From contig NZ_AP028908.1 of assembly GCF_037076465.1 (NCBI RefSeq), positions 3,658,001-3,722,000 of the forward strand: a stretch of DNA of 64,000 nt, written 5' to 3'. The position numbers and the translations under genes were made by a program. Positions 49,576-59,010 of this stretch are shown here, piece by piece. Position 1 is the first letter of the stretch. Every line of letters begins with the position of its first letter. Below the pieces are notes generated by a model that saw only the letters and a program-made list of their open reading frames with translations, searched no databases and was not told the origin of the DNA. This DNA is from Pectobacterium araliae (GTDB lineage: Bacteria; Pseudomonadota; Gammaproteobacteria; Enterobacterales; Enterobacteriaceae).

Positions 49576-50624
49576 TAGCCCCTCCCGCGATTGACATCGA
49601 AATCTTCCACACCGCCGTTTTCACTAAAGCTAATGTTATTATTGCACCATGGGCATATCACAGTTTCTGGCCCGTTGATGCACAGCAATTTTCCGCAGGA
49701 ACACATCGCAAAGGCACTGGCATTACCGCAGTGGGGGCAACCCGGCGCACCGTGTAATTCGCTCGTGTTTACTTGCAACGCAGAGGCTCTGGCATCACTC
49801 CAGGCAAAATAATCTTCATCTATCGGAAAACAGCCCGCCAGATTAAATCCGTTGATATTGAGCTTGAAATTGAGGGAGGACAGATTAACGTTGGGGCGCT
49901 CATATTTCATCAGATAGGGGCGGCGCGATTTATTGCAGCGACCAACCAGAATGACACAGTTCTCATCATACGCCCGCGCGACCTCATCCTTAGCCAGCCG
50001 AACAATAGACTCATTATTCGACAACAACGGGGGCGCATCCTCCCCGACGCTACGGCTATGGGCAGTAACAGAGGCGGTTATCCATTTGATAAAACGGGTG
50101 AAATCCCCTTCTTGCGCCTCAGTAAACAGCAATACATTTTCGGTGAGTTGGCGCAATGTATTCAAATCGGCAGAGGCTCCCAAACCAATAGCGATCAGGT
50201 TGACCTTATTGGCGTAGTGCTGTTTCCACCGTGTAATCTCCGGTGCGGTATCATCCGTCGGGCGGCCATCTGTCAGCAGATAGACCACAGGTTTCCAGTC
50301 GCCTTTACGCTCCCGCGTCGTCTTTCTTACTTGTTCATCGATCTGTTTAGTCAATTCCCGTAGCGCAGCGCCAAGGCTGGTGCCGCCGCCTAACGGCAGA
50401 CGCGGTGGATAGAATGATACGACCTCCACCAAAGGAACGATGGTTTGCGCCACACCGGCGAAAGCAATGACGGAAATCCATGCTGTTTCGAGGGCATGAG
50501 GATCTTTTTTCAAATCGCTCACGATAGCCTGTAGGCCATCGTTCATTTTCTTCAGATTATCCCCAATCATCGACTCCGAGCAGTCGAGAACGAAGAAAAC
50601 GGGTAGTCGTCTCATAACAGACAC
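49575..50624 (-). CDS. TerY-like vWA protein with C-terminal zinc ribbon
   Basis: A 349-aa protein. The vWA domain (residues 1-205) carries a MIDAS motif FVLDCSESMIG (D-x-S-x-S) and threonine/aspartate (LLTDGRPTDD). After residue 205 comes a second part with a C-terminal zinc ribbon (CPHCGNASAFAMCSCGK, then CPWC). It is a larger paralogue of the two terY genes. It probably scaffolds the kinase and phosphatase in a metal-dependent way. Confidence 0.85.
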   Translation of the reverse strand: MSVMRRLPVFFVLDCSESMIGDNLKKMNDGLQAIVSDLKKDPHALETAWISVIAFAGVAQTIVPLVEVVSFYPPRLPLGGGTSLGAALRELTKQIDEQVRKTTRERKGDWKPVVYLLTDGRPTDDTAPEITRWKQHYANKVNLIAIGLGASADLNTLRQLTENVLLFTEAQEGDFTRFIKWITASVTAHSRSVGEDAPPLLSNNESIVRLAKDEVARAYDENCVILVGRCNKSRRPYLMKYERPNVNLSSLNFKLNINGFNLAGCFPIDEDYFAWSDARASALQVNTSELHGAPGCPHCGNASAFAMCSCGKLLCINGPETVICPWCNNNISFSENGGVEDFDVNRGRG

Positions 50625-50750
50625 CTTTATTAAGCGGATAGCCTTTATTAAGCGAATAACTTTCGCGGCAAGCGCTTCTATGAGTTTGAATGTGATCGCT
50701 TACAGCAAAAATAAAAGGCAGGATCCCCTATCGAGAGCCCTGCCTTGACA

Positions 50751-51389
50751 TCACAGAACCAGCTGTATTTCAGGAGGTGGTGGCGGGAGGTTATCCTGAC
50801 CCGCCGTGACGCCGGAGCTGGTGCTACCGGATGCCACGCTCTCAGAAACCCATTTGAAGAAACCCGCAAACGCCGTAGAGTCCAGCGTTTCTAACGCCAC
50901 CACTTGGTTGGTCAGTTTCTTAAGGTGTTCATGCTTGGCTTTCGGCCCAACCGCACAGGCAATGATCGAACCGAAGGCGCGTTTTTTGACTTCGGTCACC
51001 GCCTCATCATACGCATAGGCGTCAGAGGGGCTACCGTCCGTCATGAGGAATACCAGAGGACGCCAGTCACCTTTCTGATCGCCATCAGAGCGTTTAATAT
51101 CGCGATCGACTGACTGGATCAAACACTCAAGTGCCGCTCCCGTAAAGGTGCCACCCGCGCTGGGAACCACAATATCGGTAAACTGGAAATCTTCCAGCGG
51201 CGTCAAGGGGATAAACTCTCGCGCGTCATTGTCGTAGGTGATGATCGAGATGTGGACGCTTTCTAGCGCGTAAGGATCCTGACGCAATGCGCTTAGCATG
51301 GCCTGAATCCCGACATTGACCGCATGAATGGACTCGCCGCGCATTGAGCCTGAAGTATCAATCAAGAGATAAACAGGTAGCCGCCTCAT
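50751..51389 (-). CDS. terY: TerY, vWA-domain protein (copy 1)
   Basis: A 212-aa vWA protein beginning MRRLPVYLLIDTSGSMRGESIHAV, with MIDAS DTSGS and the second metal segment LMTDGSPSDAYAY. It ends in a proline-rich LPPPPPEIQLVL tail shared with the other terY. It directly abuts terX (stop and start adjacent). TerY proteins are part of Ter stress complexes; the partner is unknown here. Confidence 0.9.
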   Translation of the reverse strand: MRRLPVYLLIDTSGSMRGESIHAVNVGIQAMLSALRQDPYALESVHISIITYDNDAREFIPLTPLEDFQFTDIVVPSAGGTFTGAALECLIQSVDRDIKRSDGDQKGDWRPLVFLMTDGSPSDAYAYDEAVTEVKKRAFGSIIACAVGPKAKHEHLKKLTNQVVALETLDSTAFAGFFKWVSESVASGSTSSGVTAGQDNLPPPPPEIQLVL

Positions 51390-52034
51390 TTACAGGTAGC
51401 TCTTTAAATGCGTAATAAAGCTATCTGAATCGGAAGGCTCACCGATAGCGCTGAGTTTCCAACCCGTACCTTCGCGTACCAGTTCAGCAAATACCATCGA
51501 GAATTGTTGGTTAAACGCAGGCCCGCCGGAAAGATCAAAACGCGCCATTTCGACATTATTAGCATCAACAGCGCGGATAAACGCATTCTTCACTTTACCA
51601 AAATGCTGTTGCTGTTCCCGACCGTTATATATTTGGACGATAAAAACAATTTTTTCGTATTTGGCATCCAGCGTATTCAGATTAGCGATGATTTGCTCAT
51701 CGTCGCCATCCCCCGCTCCGGTGCGGTTGTCGCCAGTTAACCAGATTTGACCTGAATGGTGCCGCTGGTTATTGAAAAAGATCACATCCCCGTTATCCAA
51801 CGTGGGTCGACCCTCTTCTATCTGACCCAAATCAACCACTTTTCCTTCAGCATTACACAGGAAAGCGATCACATCGAGATCATACTCATCTTCTGTTTTC
51901 TTACCAAATATCCCCCCCAGGAAGCCTTTTTTCTCTTCGCTAATGTCCCAGCCCAGACCGATGGTGACAGAGGAGAGATCAAATTCATTTTTCTTGAGGC
52001 TAACACTTTGTCCTTTACGCAAACTGACTGACAT
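51390..52034 (-). CDS. terX: TerX, TerD-family protein
   Basis: A 214-aa TerD-domain protein starting MSVSLRKGQSVSLKKNEFDLSSVTIGLGWDI, with the insert KKGFLGGIFGKKT and the calcium-site region DEYDLDVIAFLC plus [11 protein letters not shown]. TerD-family folds bind calcium; the N-terminal motif LRKGQSVSLKK is shared with TerZ, TerD and TerE. It is sandwiched by two terY copies. Confidence 0.9.
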   Translation of the reverse strand: MSVSLRKGQSVSLKKNEFDLSSVTIGLGWDISEEKKGFLGGIFGKKTEDEYDLDVIAFLCNAEGKVVDLGQIEEGRPTLDNGDVIFFNNQRHHSGQIWLTGDNRTGAGDGDDEQIIANLNTLDAKYEKIVFIVQIYNGREQQQHFGKVKNAFIRAVDANNVEMARFDLSGGPAFNQQFSMVFAELVREGTGWKLSAIGEPSDSDSFITHLKSYL

Positions 52035-52061
52035 ACAGTCTCCTTGTTTTTGATAATAGAA

Positions 52062-52700
52062 TTAGAGCACTACATTCACTTCTGGCGGCGGAGGGGGGAG
52101 ATCGTCAAGACCGATGACGTCTTTTTTACCCGATTCCACTTTTTGGCTTCCAACAGAAATACTCGCCGATACCCACTTGAAAAATGCCTTGATGGCGTTC
52201 GAATCCGCCGTATCAAGCTGTAGGACTATTTCGGTAACGTCCTGTAAAACCTTTGTTTCTGCGACTTGCCCTGCGGCACAGGCGACAACAACGCCAGTAC
52301 GCGCCGACTTAAAATCAGCGACACCTTTACGCCAATCATCCGTTGGCGCGCCATCCGTCATGATAAAGACCAGTGGACGCCAGTCACCCTTCGTTTCCGC
52401 CGTGGTTTTCTGAACCTCGCGTTCAATGGCTTGAGCCACCAGCGATAGCGCTTCACCTAGAGCGGTCGTGCCATTCGCGACCAGATCGGGCGTTTTGAAA
52501 TTAAGCAGGTCAGTTAGCGGGACAACTTGGCGGGCTGAGGTATCAAAGGTAATAACGGAAACATAAGCAGTTTCTAACGCGTAGGGATCTTGTCGCAACG
52601 TCGTGAGTAACGTCTGTACCCCATTTTTGACGGCTTCAATTGGCTCACCGTGCATTGAACCAGAGGTATCCAACACTAAATAGACTGGGAGTCTTCGCAT
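52062..52700 (-). CDS. terY: TerY, vWA-domain protein (copy 2)
   Basis: A 212-aa vWA protein (MRRLPVYLVLDTSGSMHGEPI; IMTDGAPTDDWR; tail LPPPPPEVNVVL). It has the same length and ends as the other terY, showing tandem duplication around terX. It lies after terW, with 27 bases to terX. Confidence 0.9.
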   Translation of the reverse strand: MRRLPVYLVLDTSGSMHGEPIEAVKNGVQTLLTTLRQDPYALETAYVSVITFDTSARQVVPLTDLLNFKTPDLVANGTTALGEALSLVAQAIEREVQKTTAETKGDWRPLVFIMTDGAPTDDWRKGVADFKSARTGVVVACAAGQVAETKVLQDVTEIVLQLDTADSNAIKAFFKWVSASISVGSQKVESGKKDVIGLDDLPPPPPEVNVVL

Positions 52701-52849
52701 ATCATCAATCCATTCACTTTATGCATAATATGATGGAGATATAATAACCCTTCTGGTTGTTATCTCAACAAAAAATGCGCACCATCAACCCGCAGAATTG
52801 AGAGGGTTGAATGGGGGATCGTTCAGGGGAGTGACGGGAAAACGTGGGG

Positions 52850-53317
52850 CTATTTTCGCGGTGGTAAAGACGTGCGAATCAGTTCATCAGCACATTTACC
52901 GATCAGCATTTCCACCGCTTCGCTGCGCGTAACGTCTTTCAGACCTGCCAGCGTATCGATTTTACGCAACACCGACATCCTTAATGACAGGGAAACGGCC
53001 TTCTTTTTTTCTTTATCCAGAAAGACCCGGCTAACCGTCCCTTCTTCTTTCAACTCGGCATTGGACTCAAGCGCTTGCGCCATACGACGCAGTTCCTTTT
53101 TATCAAGCTGGCCGGGATGAACCATCTGATAAGCATGCAGAGATTTGCTGTACTTTATCTCAGCGGAATAAGCACTCCTCAACTCTTTTAGTACCCGAGT
53201 CAACGTGGGTTCCGAACAGTCCAGCATCGTGATGATCTGCTTGGCGGCAACGGGTTTGCCGGCCCCCAGAATTTTGGCAAGACGGTAAACACGAACCTGA
53301 CGGGTGCTTAGTTGCAT
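52850..53317 (-). CDS. terW: TerW, ter operon winged-helix-like protein
   Basis: A 155-aa protein. The N-terminal part looks like a winged helix (LSTRQVRVYRLAKILGAGKPVAAKQIITMLDCSEPTLTRVLKELRS). A C-terminal helical region LKDVTRSEAVEMLIGKCADELIR follows, resembling a ribbon-helix-helix-like segment. TerW is known as a regulator of the ter promoter in E. coli; the binding site here was not located. Confidence 0.85.
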   Translation of the reverse strand: MQLSTRQVRVYRLAKILGAGKPVAAKQIITMLDCSEPTLTRVLKELRSAYSAEIKYSKSLHAYQMVHPGQLDKKELRRMAQALESNAELKEEGTVSRVFLDKEKKKAVSLSLRMSVLRKIDTLAGLKDVTRSEAVEMLIGKCADELIRTSLPPRK

Positions 53318-53656
53318 AGAGAATCACACCCTGTATGCCAGGACAACGATCGTATGGGCTGAAAAATAAGTGTGTTCACTAACATTCTGCTAGAGGGCTC
53401 TCTCATGCTAACCGTTGTTAATTAAAGGATTATCAATCATACCGCAGCCCTTTACGCTGGGGTAATCATCGTACTGCCATCATCTCCGAGCGTGGACAGC
53501 CAAGGGGAGTAGCCGCGGATAAACGCGTTTTCCTGCATCCTTAAGTAAAATTTTAATCGTTTTTGACTCTAACAGACAAATTTTCAACGTGGGATAAACC
53601 AGAAACACTATCGACCAACTCCCCAGTCAAAATAGGCACATAACCTATCAACCGCC
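53318..53656. other. Intergenic region between terW and the CitE-like gene
   Basis: About 340 bases without a supported gene. It is AT-rich near 53400-53440 and 53550-53590. Overlapping minus-strand reading frames here are extensions of other frames. It presumably holds the terW promoter. Confidence 0.4.
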
Positions 53657-54610
53657 TCAATGATGATGAGTCGCCGCGATGAGACGAGCCCCTACGTTTT
53701 GCTCTGATGCAATGCCATAGACCTTCGCTCGTTCCAAAATCCCCGATGCCCAGCGGCGATGCGTGGCTGGTTCGCACATCGCCCCCTGAGACTTAAAAAC
53801 CGCCTGGCTGGAATTCAGAATGCGCAACGCATCCGCATAATCAGTCGCGGACACCATCAGCGCCTGCTCAATGATATCGATTTGATTGGGATGAATAGCC
53901 GTTTTACCGACCAATCCATGCGCCATATCCAACGCCAACTCGCGCGACATGATGTGATGGTCATCAATATGTTCACAGACTGGTGCGGTCAACGCGAAAT
54001 TCCGCGCGGCAAATATCGAGACCAACATTTTGATCACGTATCCCATCGGTCCATCATATAAAGTCAGGTGGCGTGACCGCCGCAGTGAGATCACATTCAT
54101 CAGATCGTTGCCGCCAATACGCAAAGCAATAATGCGCTCATGGCAGGGATGAGACTGGAGTTGAGTGGCCAATTCACGCATCTGCACCACATCGAAAACG
54201 TCTTCAGTCTCCAGTGTCGGCATCATGCACAGTTCGCTGTTCCGCACCACCTCCCACCACTGTGGCAAAGAAGCCAGAGTAAATTTGGGCAACACCAACC
54301 CATCCAGCGGACTCAAGTCCATCTCATGCGCAAGCCAGCGCCCCATCTCAGCGTCGCGCGGACGAACAAAAACCAACGGCCAGTCGGCTTTTCCATTAGC
54401 CTGTTTCGCCTGCGCTAATGTCGTCAGAAGCTCACTAAGCCGTAACAACGCCAGAGGAACATCGCTTTCCGCGACGGCATCTTCAAGGCAAATAACCAGA
54501 GAGCGCAGTCCGCTAATTTTATCCGTCAAAATAACGTCGGCGATATCGGCACGCGTCGCAGGCATATAGAGCGTCGCACCTAAATTCCAGGGAGAAAGCC
54601 TTTTATTCAT
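53657..54610 (-). CDS. HpcH/HpaI aldolase / CitE-like lyase
   Basis: A 317-aa TIM-barrel protein of the CitE/HpcH group. Visible segments are LRSLVICLEDAVAESDVPLAL (the metal-binding acidic region), PLVFVRPRDAEM, and RIIALRIGGNDLMNVI, with GLVGKTAIHPNQIDII near residue 235, the usual CitE nucleotide/CoA-loop phrase. It probably cleaves or forms a C-C bond in a small acyl substrate. It is the last gene of a five-gene metabolic operon; its start overlaps the previous stop (TGATG). Confidence 0.85.
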   Translation of the reverse strand: MNKRLSPWNLGATLYMPATRADIADVILTDKISGLRSLVICLEDAVAESDVPLALLRLSELLTTLAQAKQANGKADWPLVFVRPRDAEMGRWLAHEMDLSPLDGLVLPKFTLASLPQWWEVVRNSELCMMPTLETEDVFDVVQMRELATQLQSHPCHERIIALRIGGNDLMNVISLRRSRHLTLYDGPMGYVIKMLVSIFAARNFALTAPVCEHIDDHHIMSRELALDMAHGLVGKTAIHPNQIDIIEQALMVSATDYADALRILNSSQAVFKSQGAMCEPATHRRWASGILERAKVYGIASEQNVGARLIAATHHH

Positions 54611-55692
54611 CAGTGCACCTTTTTGATAATGGTAACCGCGCGGTACTGACCGATTTCATCGCCGACTTCAGTAATAGTGATGCCCTTTTCCTTCGCAAGA
54701 TAGACCAACAGCGCAACATCAGGATCATCCATCGTTTGTACCAGGACATGATCCGGCACCCGACGCAACACCGCGCGGGTCGCTTCAGCAATACCGGGTT
54801 TAATTCTATTAGTACTGTCGATGCCATAGCGTTCAGCCAGAGTGCGGATCACCGTCTCACTCTGTTGTTGAAGATCACGCAGCCGTTCAGGCGGTGATTC
54901 AAGGTATCGCCGAGCTACGGGAGGGGCAGTACGACGCAGCGTATCGACGGTGTCCGCCAGCATTTGGCTGCACTCATAGCGCTCAAGGTGCTCGCATATC
55001 ATGCAGCCGTGTAGCCCTTGCGCCGCCCACAACGATCGGGATATCAGACCCGACACCGGGGCTCCCATAATCCCAAACGGAATCAGCCAGTCATCATGAC
55101 TTGCCGACAGCCAGGCACAGCCACAGGGGTCTGCCAATACCACCAAACGAGGCCGTTCGGGATACCCTTTTCTTCCCTTCAGAGACCGGATCAACTCTCC
55201 CGTGATAGCACCTTTACCGGTCCAGCCATCAACAAACACAATTCCTTCGCTGCCGTGACGCGCCTCAATCCATTCCAGCGCGGTTTTATCAATCCCCCGA
55301 TCGCGGATAATGCTAATGCCATAATGGTAAGACGTTTTCCCCATGGCACGCAGTGCTCGATGCAACATCACGCCCAGAGGAACACCGGCACGCACCAAAC
55401 TGGTCAATACCACTGGCGTATCGGCAAAACGCTGTGCCAGCATTTGCGCAAGCATCTGCACCTCTCGCGCCAAACGCCCGCCCTCTTGTTCAAGCGCGCG
55501 GGAGAAAAGTTCGAGGTGCCAGACCGTCGGTTCCGGCTCCTGACTCAGCATGTCTGAATAGTGCTTAGCGCCCGACTGAATCAGCCGCTCTTTCTCTTCC
55601 ACTGGCGTCACGTCTATCTCGACAGGCTGAAGCAAAAAGTGGATATCGTTTGGCAAGTAGGAGCCAGAGAAAGGCGTGATGTCATCATGCAT
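54610..55692 (-). CDS. StiP / phosphoribosyltransferase-like protein
   Basis: A 360-aa protein of the type annotated as StiP-family or PRTase with TRSP domain. It begins MHDDITPFSGSYLPNDIHFLLQPV and carries VVLTSLVRAGVPLGVMLHRAL and the PRPP-loop-like GIVFVDGWTGKGAITGELI, followed by a C-terminal domain with ESPPERLRDLQQQSETVIRTLAERYG. ATG 55692 overlaps the HAD gene by eight bases and gives this family's N-terminus; the upstream start at 55758 lies in the HAD gene. It probably transfers a ribosyl phosphate. Confidence 0.78.
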   Translation of the reverse strand: MHDDITPFSGSYLPNDIHFLLQPVEIDVTPVEEKERLIQSGAKHYSDMLSQEPEPTVWHLELFSRALEQEGGRLAREVQMLAQMLAQRFADTPVVLTSLVRAGVPLGVMLHRALRAMGKTSYHYGISIIRDRGIDKTALEWIEARHGSEGIVFVDGWTGKGAITGELIRSLKGRKGYPERPRLVVLADPCGCAWLSASHDDWLIPFGIMGAPVSGLISRSLWAAQGLHGCMICEHLERYECSQMLADTVDTLRRTAPPVARRYLESPPERLRDLQQQSETVIRTLAERYGIDSTNRIKPGIAEATRAVLRRVPDHVLVQTMDDPDVALLVYLAKEKGITITEVGDEIGQYRAVTIIKKVH

Positions 55693-56467
55693 CTTGGGTG
55701 TCTCCGAAAATGCGGCGAGCAATTGCCTCGGCAAACTGACTCTGTCGAGGCAATCCATACCAGGTGCAGAGCGTCATAAAGCGATGATCGCTAAGACTAT
55801 CTCCCAAACCAATCACGGGAAAGGTGCCTCGTTCCGCGCGTAATGTGTTGAGTAAATAGGTCACTGCTCGCCCTTTCTCTACCGGATCGGGTAACCAGGC
55901 CACGTTGTTGCTGTTGCGATGCAGATAAAAACCCGCGGTTGGATAGCGCTGCTCTATTTCATCGGCAATGGCGTAGAGTTCTTCGATTCTGGTGCTATCA
56001 CGGTGCTTCATCACCAGATAAATCGGCGTATCGCCATATTCGTAATTAATCCGCGCCCATCCGTTAATATGGCGCTCTGCCATCAGTTCGGTGATACCGT
56101 GCTGCATCGTGTGAAGCTGCTCCGCATACGGTGCCAACGCCGTCAGCATCTGCGCTTTCCAGACAGGCTCAGGTTCACCTTCCGGGGTAAGAATGACAGC
56201 GCCATGCGTGGTAACGGCCCAGGAACGGAAAGGGATGGTCACACGGGCGATTTCCCCCGTACCGCGTGCCGTCACGGGGATCAGATCGGCGTATTCCAGC
56301 ATCCAATCCACCAGCATGGCCTGTTCTTCGGTCATAAAGCTGCGCGGCGTCAGGCTAGGATCCAACGCCCCCGCACGATAAGGTTCAAGCGCCAGCTCAT
56401 TCACCATCTTACGTCGCGTCTGAAACAACGTATCGTCAAGATCGGAAAAAATAACGGGCTTAGTCAT
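55685..56467 (-). CDS. HAD-superfamily hydrolase
   Basis: A 260-aa HAD phosphatase. Motif I is FSDLDDTLFQTRR (D-x-D), motif II is PVTARGT, motif III region is PVEKGRAVTYLL and motif IV is VIGLGDSLSDHRFM. A Cof-type cap lies in the middle (about 85-190). It presumably dephosphorylates an intermediate of the five-gene pathway. It overlaps both flanking genes by eight bases. Confidence 0.85.
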   Translation of the reverse strand: MTKPVIFSDLDDTLFQTRRKMVNELALEPYRAGALDPSLTPRSFMTEEQAMLVDWMLEYADLIPVTARGTGEIARVTIPFRSWAVTTHGAVILTPEGEPEPVWKAQMLTALAPYAEQLHTMQHGITELMAERHINGWARINYEYGDTPIYLVMKHRDSTRIEELYAIADEIEQRYPTAGFYLHRNSNNVAWLPDPVEKGRAVTYLLNTLRAERGTFPVIGLGDSLSDHRFMTLCTWYGLPRQSQFAEAIARRIFGDTQDA

Positions 56468-57602
56468 AGCTGATAATCTCCACGCTGGGTGCTACCGTTG
56501 CCAGCGCATCGCGTAATTGGGGATCGACACTCTCTGGCGGCGTTTCTACGCAGAGCAGAATGCGATCGAAACGTTGATGCATAACGTTGTAGACAAAATT
56601 CGCAATGCCTAGCCCGTAATTGTCATTGAACGTTATCGCTGACTGAATGGCGAATCCCGTTGCGATAGGCGATCGCGTGGTAGAGCTGAATTTAACGTCA
56701 GCCCCTTGGGCTTGCAAATGCTCCGCCAGTAAAAAAGGTTCCCAAACAAACTCACTACTGCCCAGAACCAATATTTTTTCACCCGGCGACACACGCAAAT
56801 CACGCCCTAAATCCCCCGCCGGTTCGGCCATGCCCAAGCGCCCCCAGCTCTGTTTTCCCGTGATGGCAACGTTACCGCGCGCCGTGACGTTCACCGTCGG
56901 CATGATGGGAAGAGGCGCATCCGGTTTGGGCACCCATTGCCAGTCGCCCTGAATCAGAGAGATGGACTGAAGCGATAAAGGACAACGCTGTGCGAGCGCA
57001 CTACCGCTCCAGTCGGTCAGCGTTACCGCAAACACCTGCCGCAAGTGCGTAAGCCATGTGGTTTCTCGCAGGGCGGCCAGTAAATTAATGAACGTATTGC
57101 CCGTCGTCGCTTCATCATCAATCAGTATCAGAGTACGAGCTTCACGCACGCGGCGACGTAACTGGTCATCCTCAGGGAGATAGATCAAGTGATCGGTGGC
57201 ATGACTATGCGCTTCCTTAAACTCACAGAGCAGTTCACCGTCTTGCGGGTGGCGGGTGGAAGTCAAATAAACGGATTCACCGACCCGCTGCCTCACCTCA
57301 TCAAAAACACCTGCACCCAAGCCTACTGCCGTTTCAGCCATACCGATAAACAGCACAGGCCCCTCGATAAAATCAGGGAGTTGCTCTGCGAGCTGGCGAT
57401 ACACACCGCGCATCGTCGCGGGAGACACAGGAATATGTCGTCCTAATACCTTGCTAACAAACAGGAAAGCCCGCTTAGGATTACGGCGTTCAGCAATCTC
57501 AAACAATGCATCCAGCGCCGCCACGCCCCCCGTTGGCGTCACACTCAGTGTGCCGCAGGAAAGGTCGCGGGTATAAACGGGCTGTTGTGGAATTTGTGGC
57601 AT
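56460..57602 (-). CDS. Phosphoribosyltransferase-domain protein
   Basis: A 380-aa type I PRTase-like protein. The PRPP-binding motif is LILIDDEATTGNTFINLL near residue 156. An N-terminal cap and a C-terminal segment (LVLGSSEFVWEPFLLAEHLQAQGADVKFSSTTRSPI) that looks like a second small domain are also present. It probably adds a ribosyl phosphate to a base in a ter-linked nucleoside-like product. The gap to the ATP-grasp gene is six bases. Confidence 0.83.
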   Translation of the reverse strand: MPQIPQQPVYTRDLSCGTLSVTPTGGVAALDALFEIAERRNPKRAFLFVSKVLGRHIPVSPATMRGVYRQLAEQLPDFIEGPVLFIGMAETAVGLGAGVFDEVRQRVGESVYLTSTRHPQDGELLCEFKEAHSHATDHLIYLPEDDQLRRRVREARTLILIDDEATTGNTFINLLAALRETTWLTHLRQVFAVTLTDWSGSALAQRCPLSLQSISLIQGDWQWVPKPDAPLPIMPTVNVTARGNVAITGKQSWGRLGMAEPAGDLGRDLRVSPGEKILVLGSSEFVWEPFLLAEHLQAQGADVKFSSTTRSPIATGFAIQSAITFNDNYGLGIANFVYNVMHQRFDRILLCVETPPESVDPQLRDALATVAPSVEIISYD

Positions 57603-57608
57603 TGCGGT

Positions 57609-58688
57609 TTACCCTTCCTGAAGTCGGTTAGACAACGTAGTCTGGTAGCGAACAACATCCGTGATGGTTCGCACTGTCGCGGGCTCAAAGGCCGCTGCCG
57701 CCAGTTCAGCCACTTGTTGCGCACTCAACAATGCCAACTGGCGCAGGGCAAATAGCCCAGGTAGGTTTACGCCGCTAAAACGGGTATAACCAATCCCCCC
57801 GGAAGGGCGCATGTTAATCTCAAGCAGTTGGGGGACACTATCATCATTGTGACGGGTCTGCACGTTGACTAACCCATCCGCTTGCATCGACTCCGCACAG
57901 GCAATCGCAAGCTGGTAGGCTTCGCCGCTGTTTTCCAGATATTGCAGCGCACCAGCCTTACGCCGTGCCACTGCGGCCAGCACCTTGCCTTTTTCTACCA
58001 GCATATCGACAGAATACTCCGGGCCAGGCAGGTAGGGCATCAGCACCAGCGGCGAAAAATTGCCCGCTTCGCTCAGTGCATGTAGGCCCAGTGCATGTAG
58101 ATAGTGCTCTGGGGCAACCACACGTCTTTCTGGATGGGTAAATACCGCCATCGGTGAGGCGCTTTCATCAAAACGCCAAAAACCCATGCCATAAATGCCT
58201 GTTACGGGCTTCACACACAGTGGCGCACCGGAAAACGGTGCCGCGGCGATCTGCTGTCGGAGTTCATCGACAGAGGACACACGAATCGAAGGCACGACGG
58301 CTAGCCCTAATTTCTCCATTTCATGGGCAAAAGAGACTTTGTCATCGGCTATCAATAGGGATTCGACATTAACGGTGCCGGTAGTGAGCTTCACACCAAG
58401 CGATTCAATTTCATGTCGATGGTTTTCGCACCAGCGCCCATGCCGACCCGCATGGATCGCATGAATCCCAAGCGTTTTTACGGTCGTCAGAATAAAGGAG
58501 AGGCGTTCAGTCTCGTCCTTTGGCTCCAGGAATGCACAATCGGCAAGCGACAGGATTTCATTACGCTCATTACGATGAGAAGCAAAAATGGTGACATCCG
58601 CACCGCGGGTTTTAGCAAAAGATGCAATCGCCAAAATCATATCACGCTGGGAAGACAAGCCTTCCATTAGCCAAATTCTTTGTGTCAT
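57609..58688 (-). CDS. ATP-grasp ligase
   Basis: A 359-aa ATP-grasp enzyme. The N-terminal domain (IWLMEGLSSQRDMILAIASFAKTRGADVTIFASH) resembles biotin-carboxylase-like pre-ATP-grasp domains. ATP-grasp motifs include GAPLCVKPVTGIYGMGF, EYSVDMLVEKGKVLAAVARRK and the metal segment VPQLLEINMRPSGGIGYTRFSGVN. ATG 58688 replaces the longer in-frame start at 58754. It is first in the operon and should activate a carboxylate with ATP for amide or ester formation. Confidence 0.85.
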   Translation of the reverse strand: MTQRIWLMEGLSSQRDMILAIASFAKTRGADVTIFASHRNERNEILSLADCAFLEPKDETERLSFILTTVKTLGIHAIHAGRHGRWCENHRHEIESLGVKLTTGTVNVESLLIADDKVSFAHEMEKLGLAVVPSIRVSSVDELRQQIAAAPFSGAPLCVKPVTGIYGMGFWRFDESASPMAVFTHPERRVVAPEHYLHALGLHALSEAGNFSPLVLMPYLPGPEYSVDMLVEKGKVLAAVARRKAGALQYLENSGEAYQLAIACAESMQADGLVNVQTRHNDDSVPQLLEINMRPSGGIGYTRFSGVNLPGLFALRQLALLSAQQVAELAAAAFEPATVRTITDVVRYQTTLSNRLQEG

Positions 58689-59010
58689 TGGTATGCATTC
58701 CCGTGCTGTGTTGCCAGATTGAGTTAAGCGTACTGAGTCTATTGACGCCACCACAATATGTCAATCATATGATGATTTACATTAAGCAAATAAAAAACAT
58801 AACTAACAATGCTTAAAAATATTAAGTAAAAACGTAAGCTCACAAAGAAAAATACACATTTCACATAAAAATCATAGAATTGAAAAATTTAAAACAATAA
58901 ATGACAAAAAGTTTCTTGCTCACAAACTACATCATGATATGATTTTTTCAGGAATAGGATTCGGTGTAAAAAGCGTTGTTCTTTTCAATACCTTTATAAG
59001 GAATGTGGCT

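Noticed and set aside
53553..53777. A short minus-strand frame across the end of the CitE-like gene.
   Set aside because: It overlaps a supported gene in another frame and has no ribosome site.
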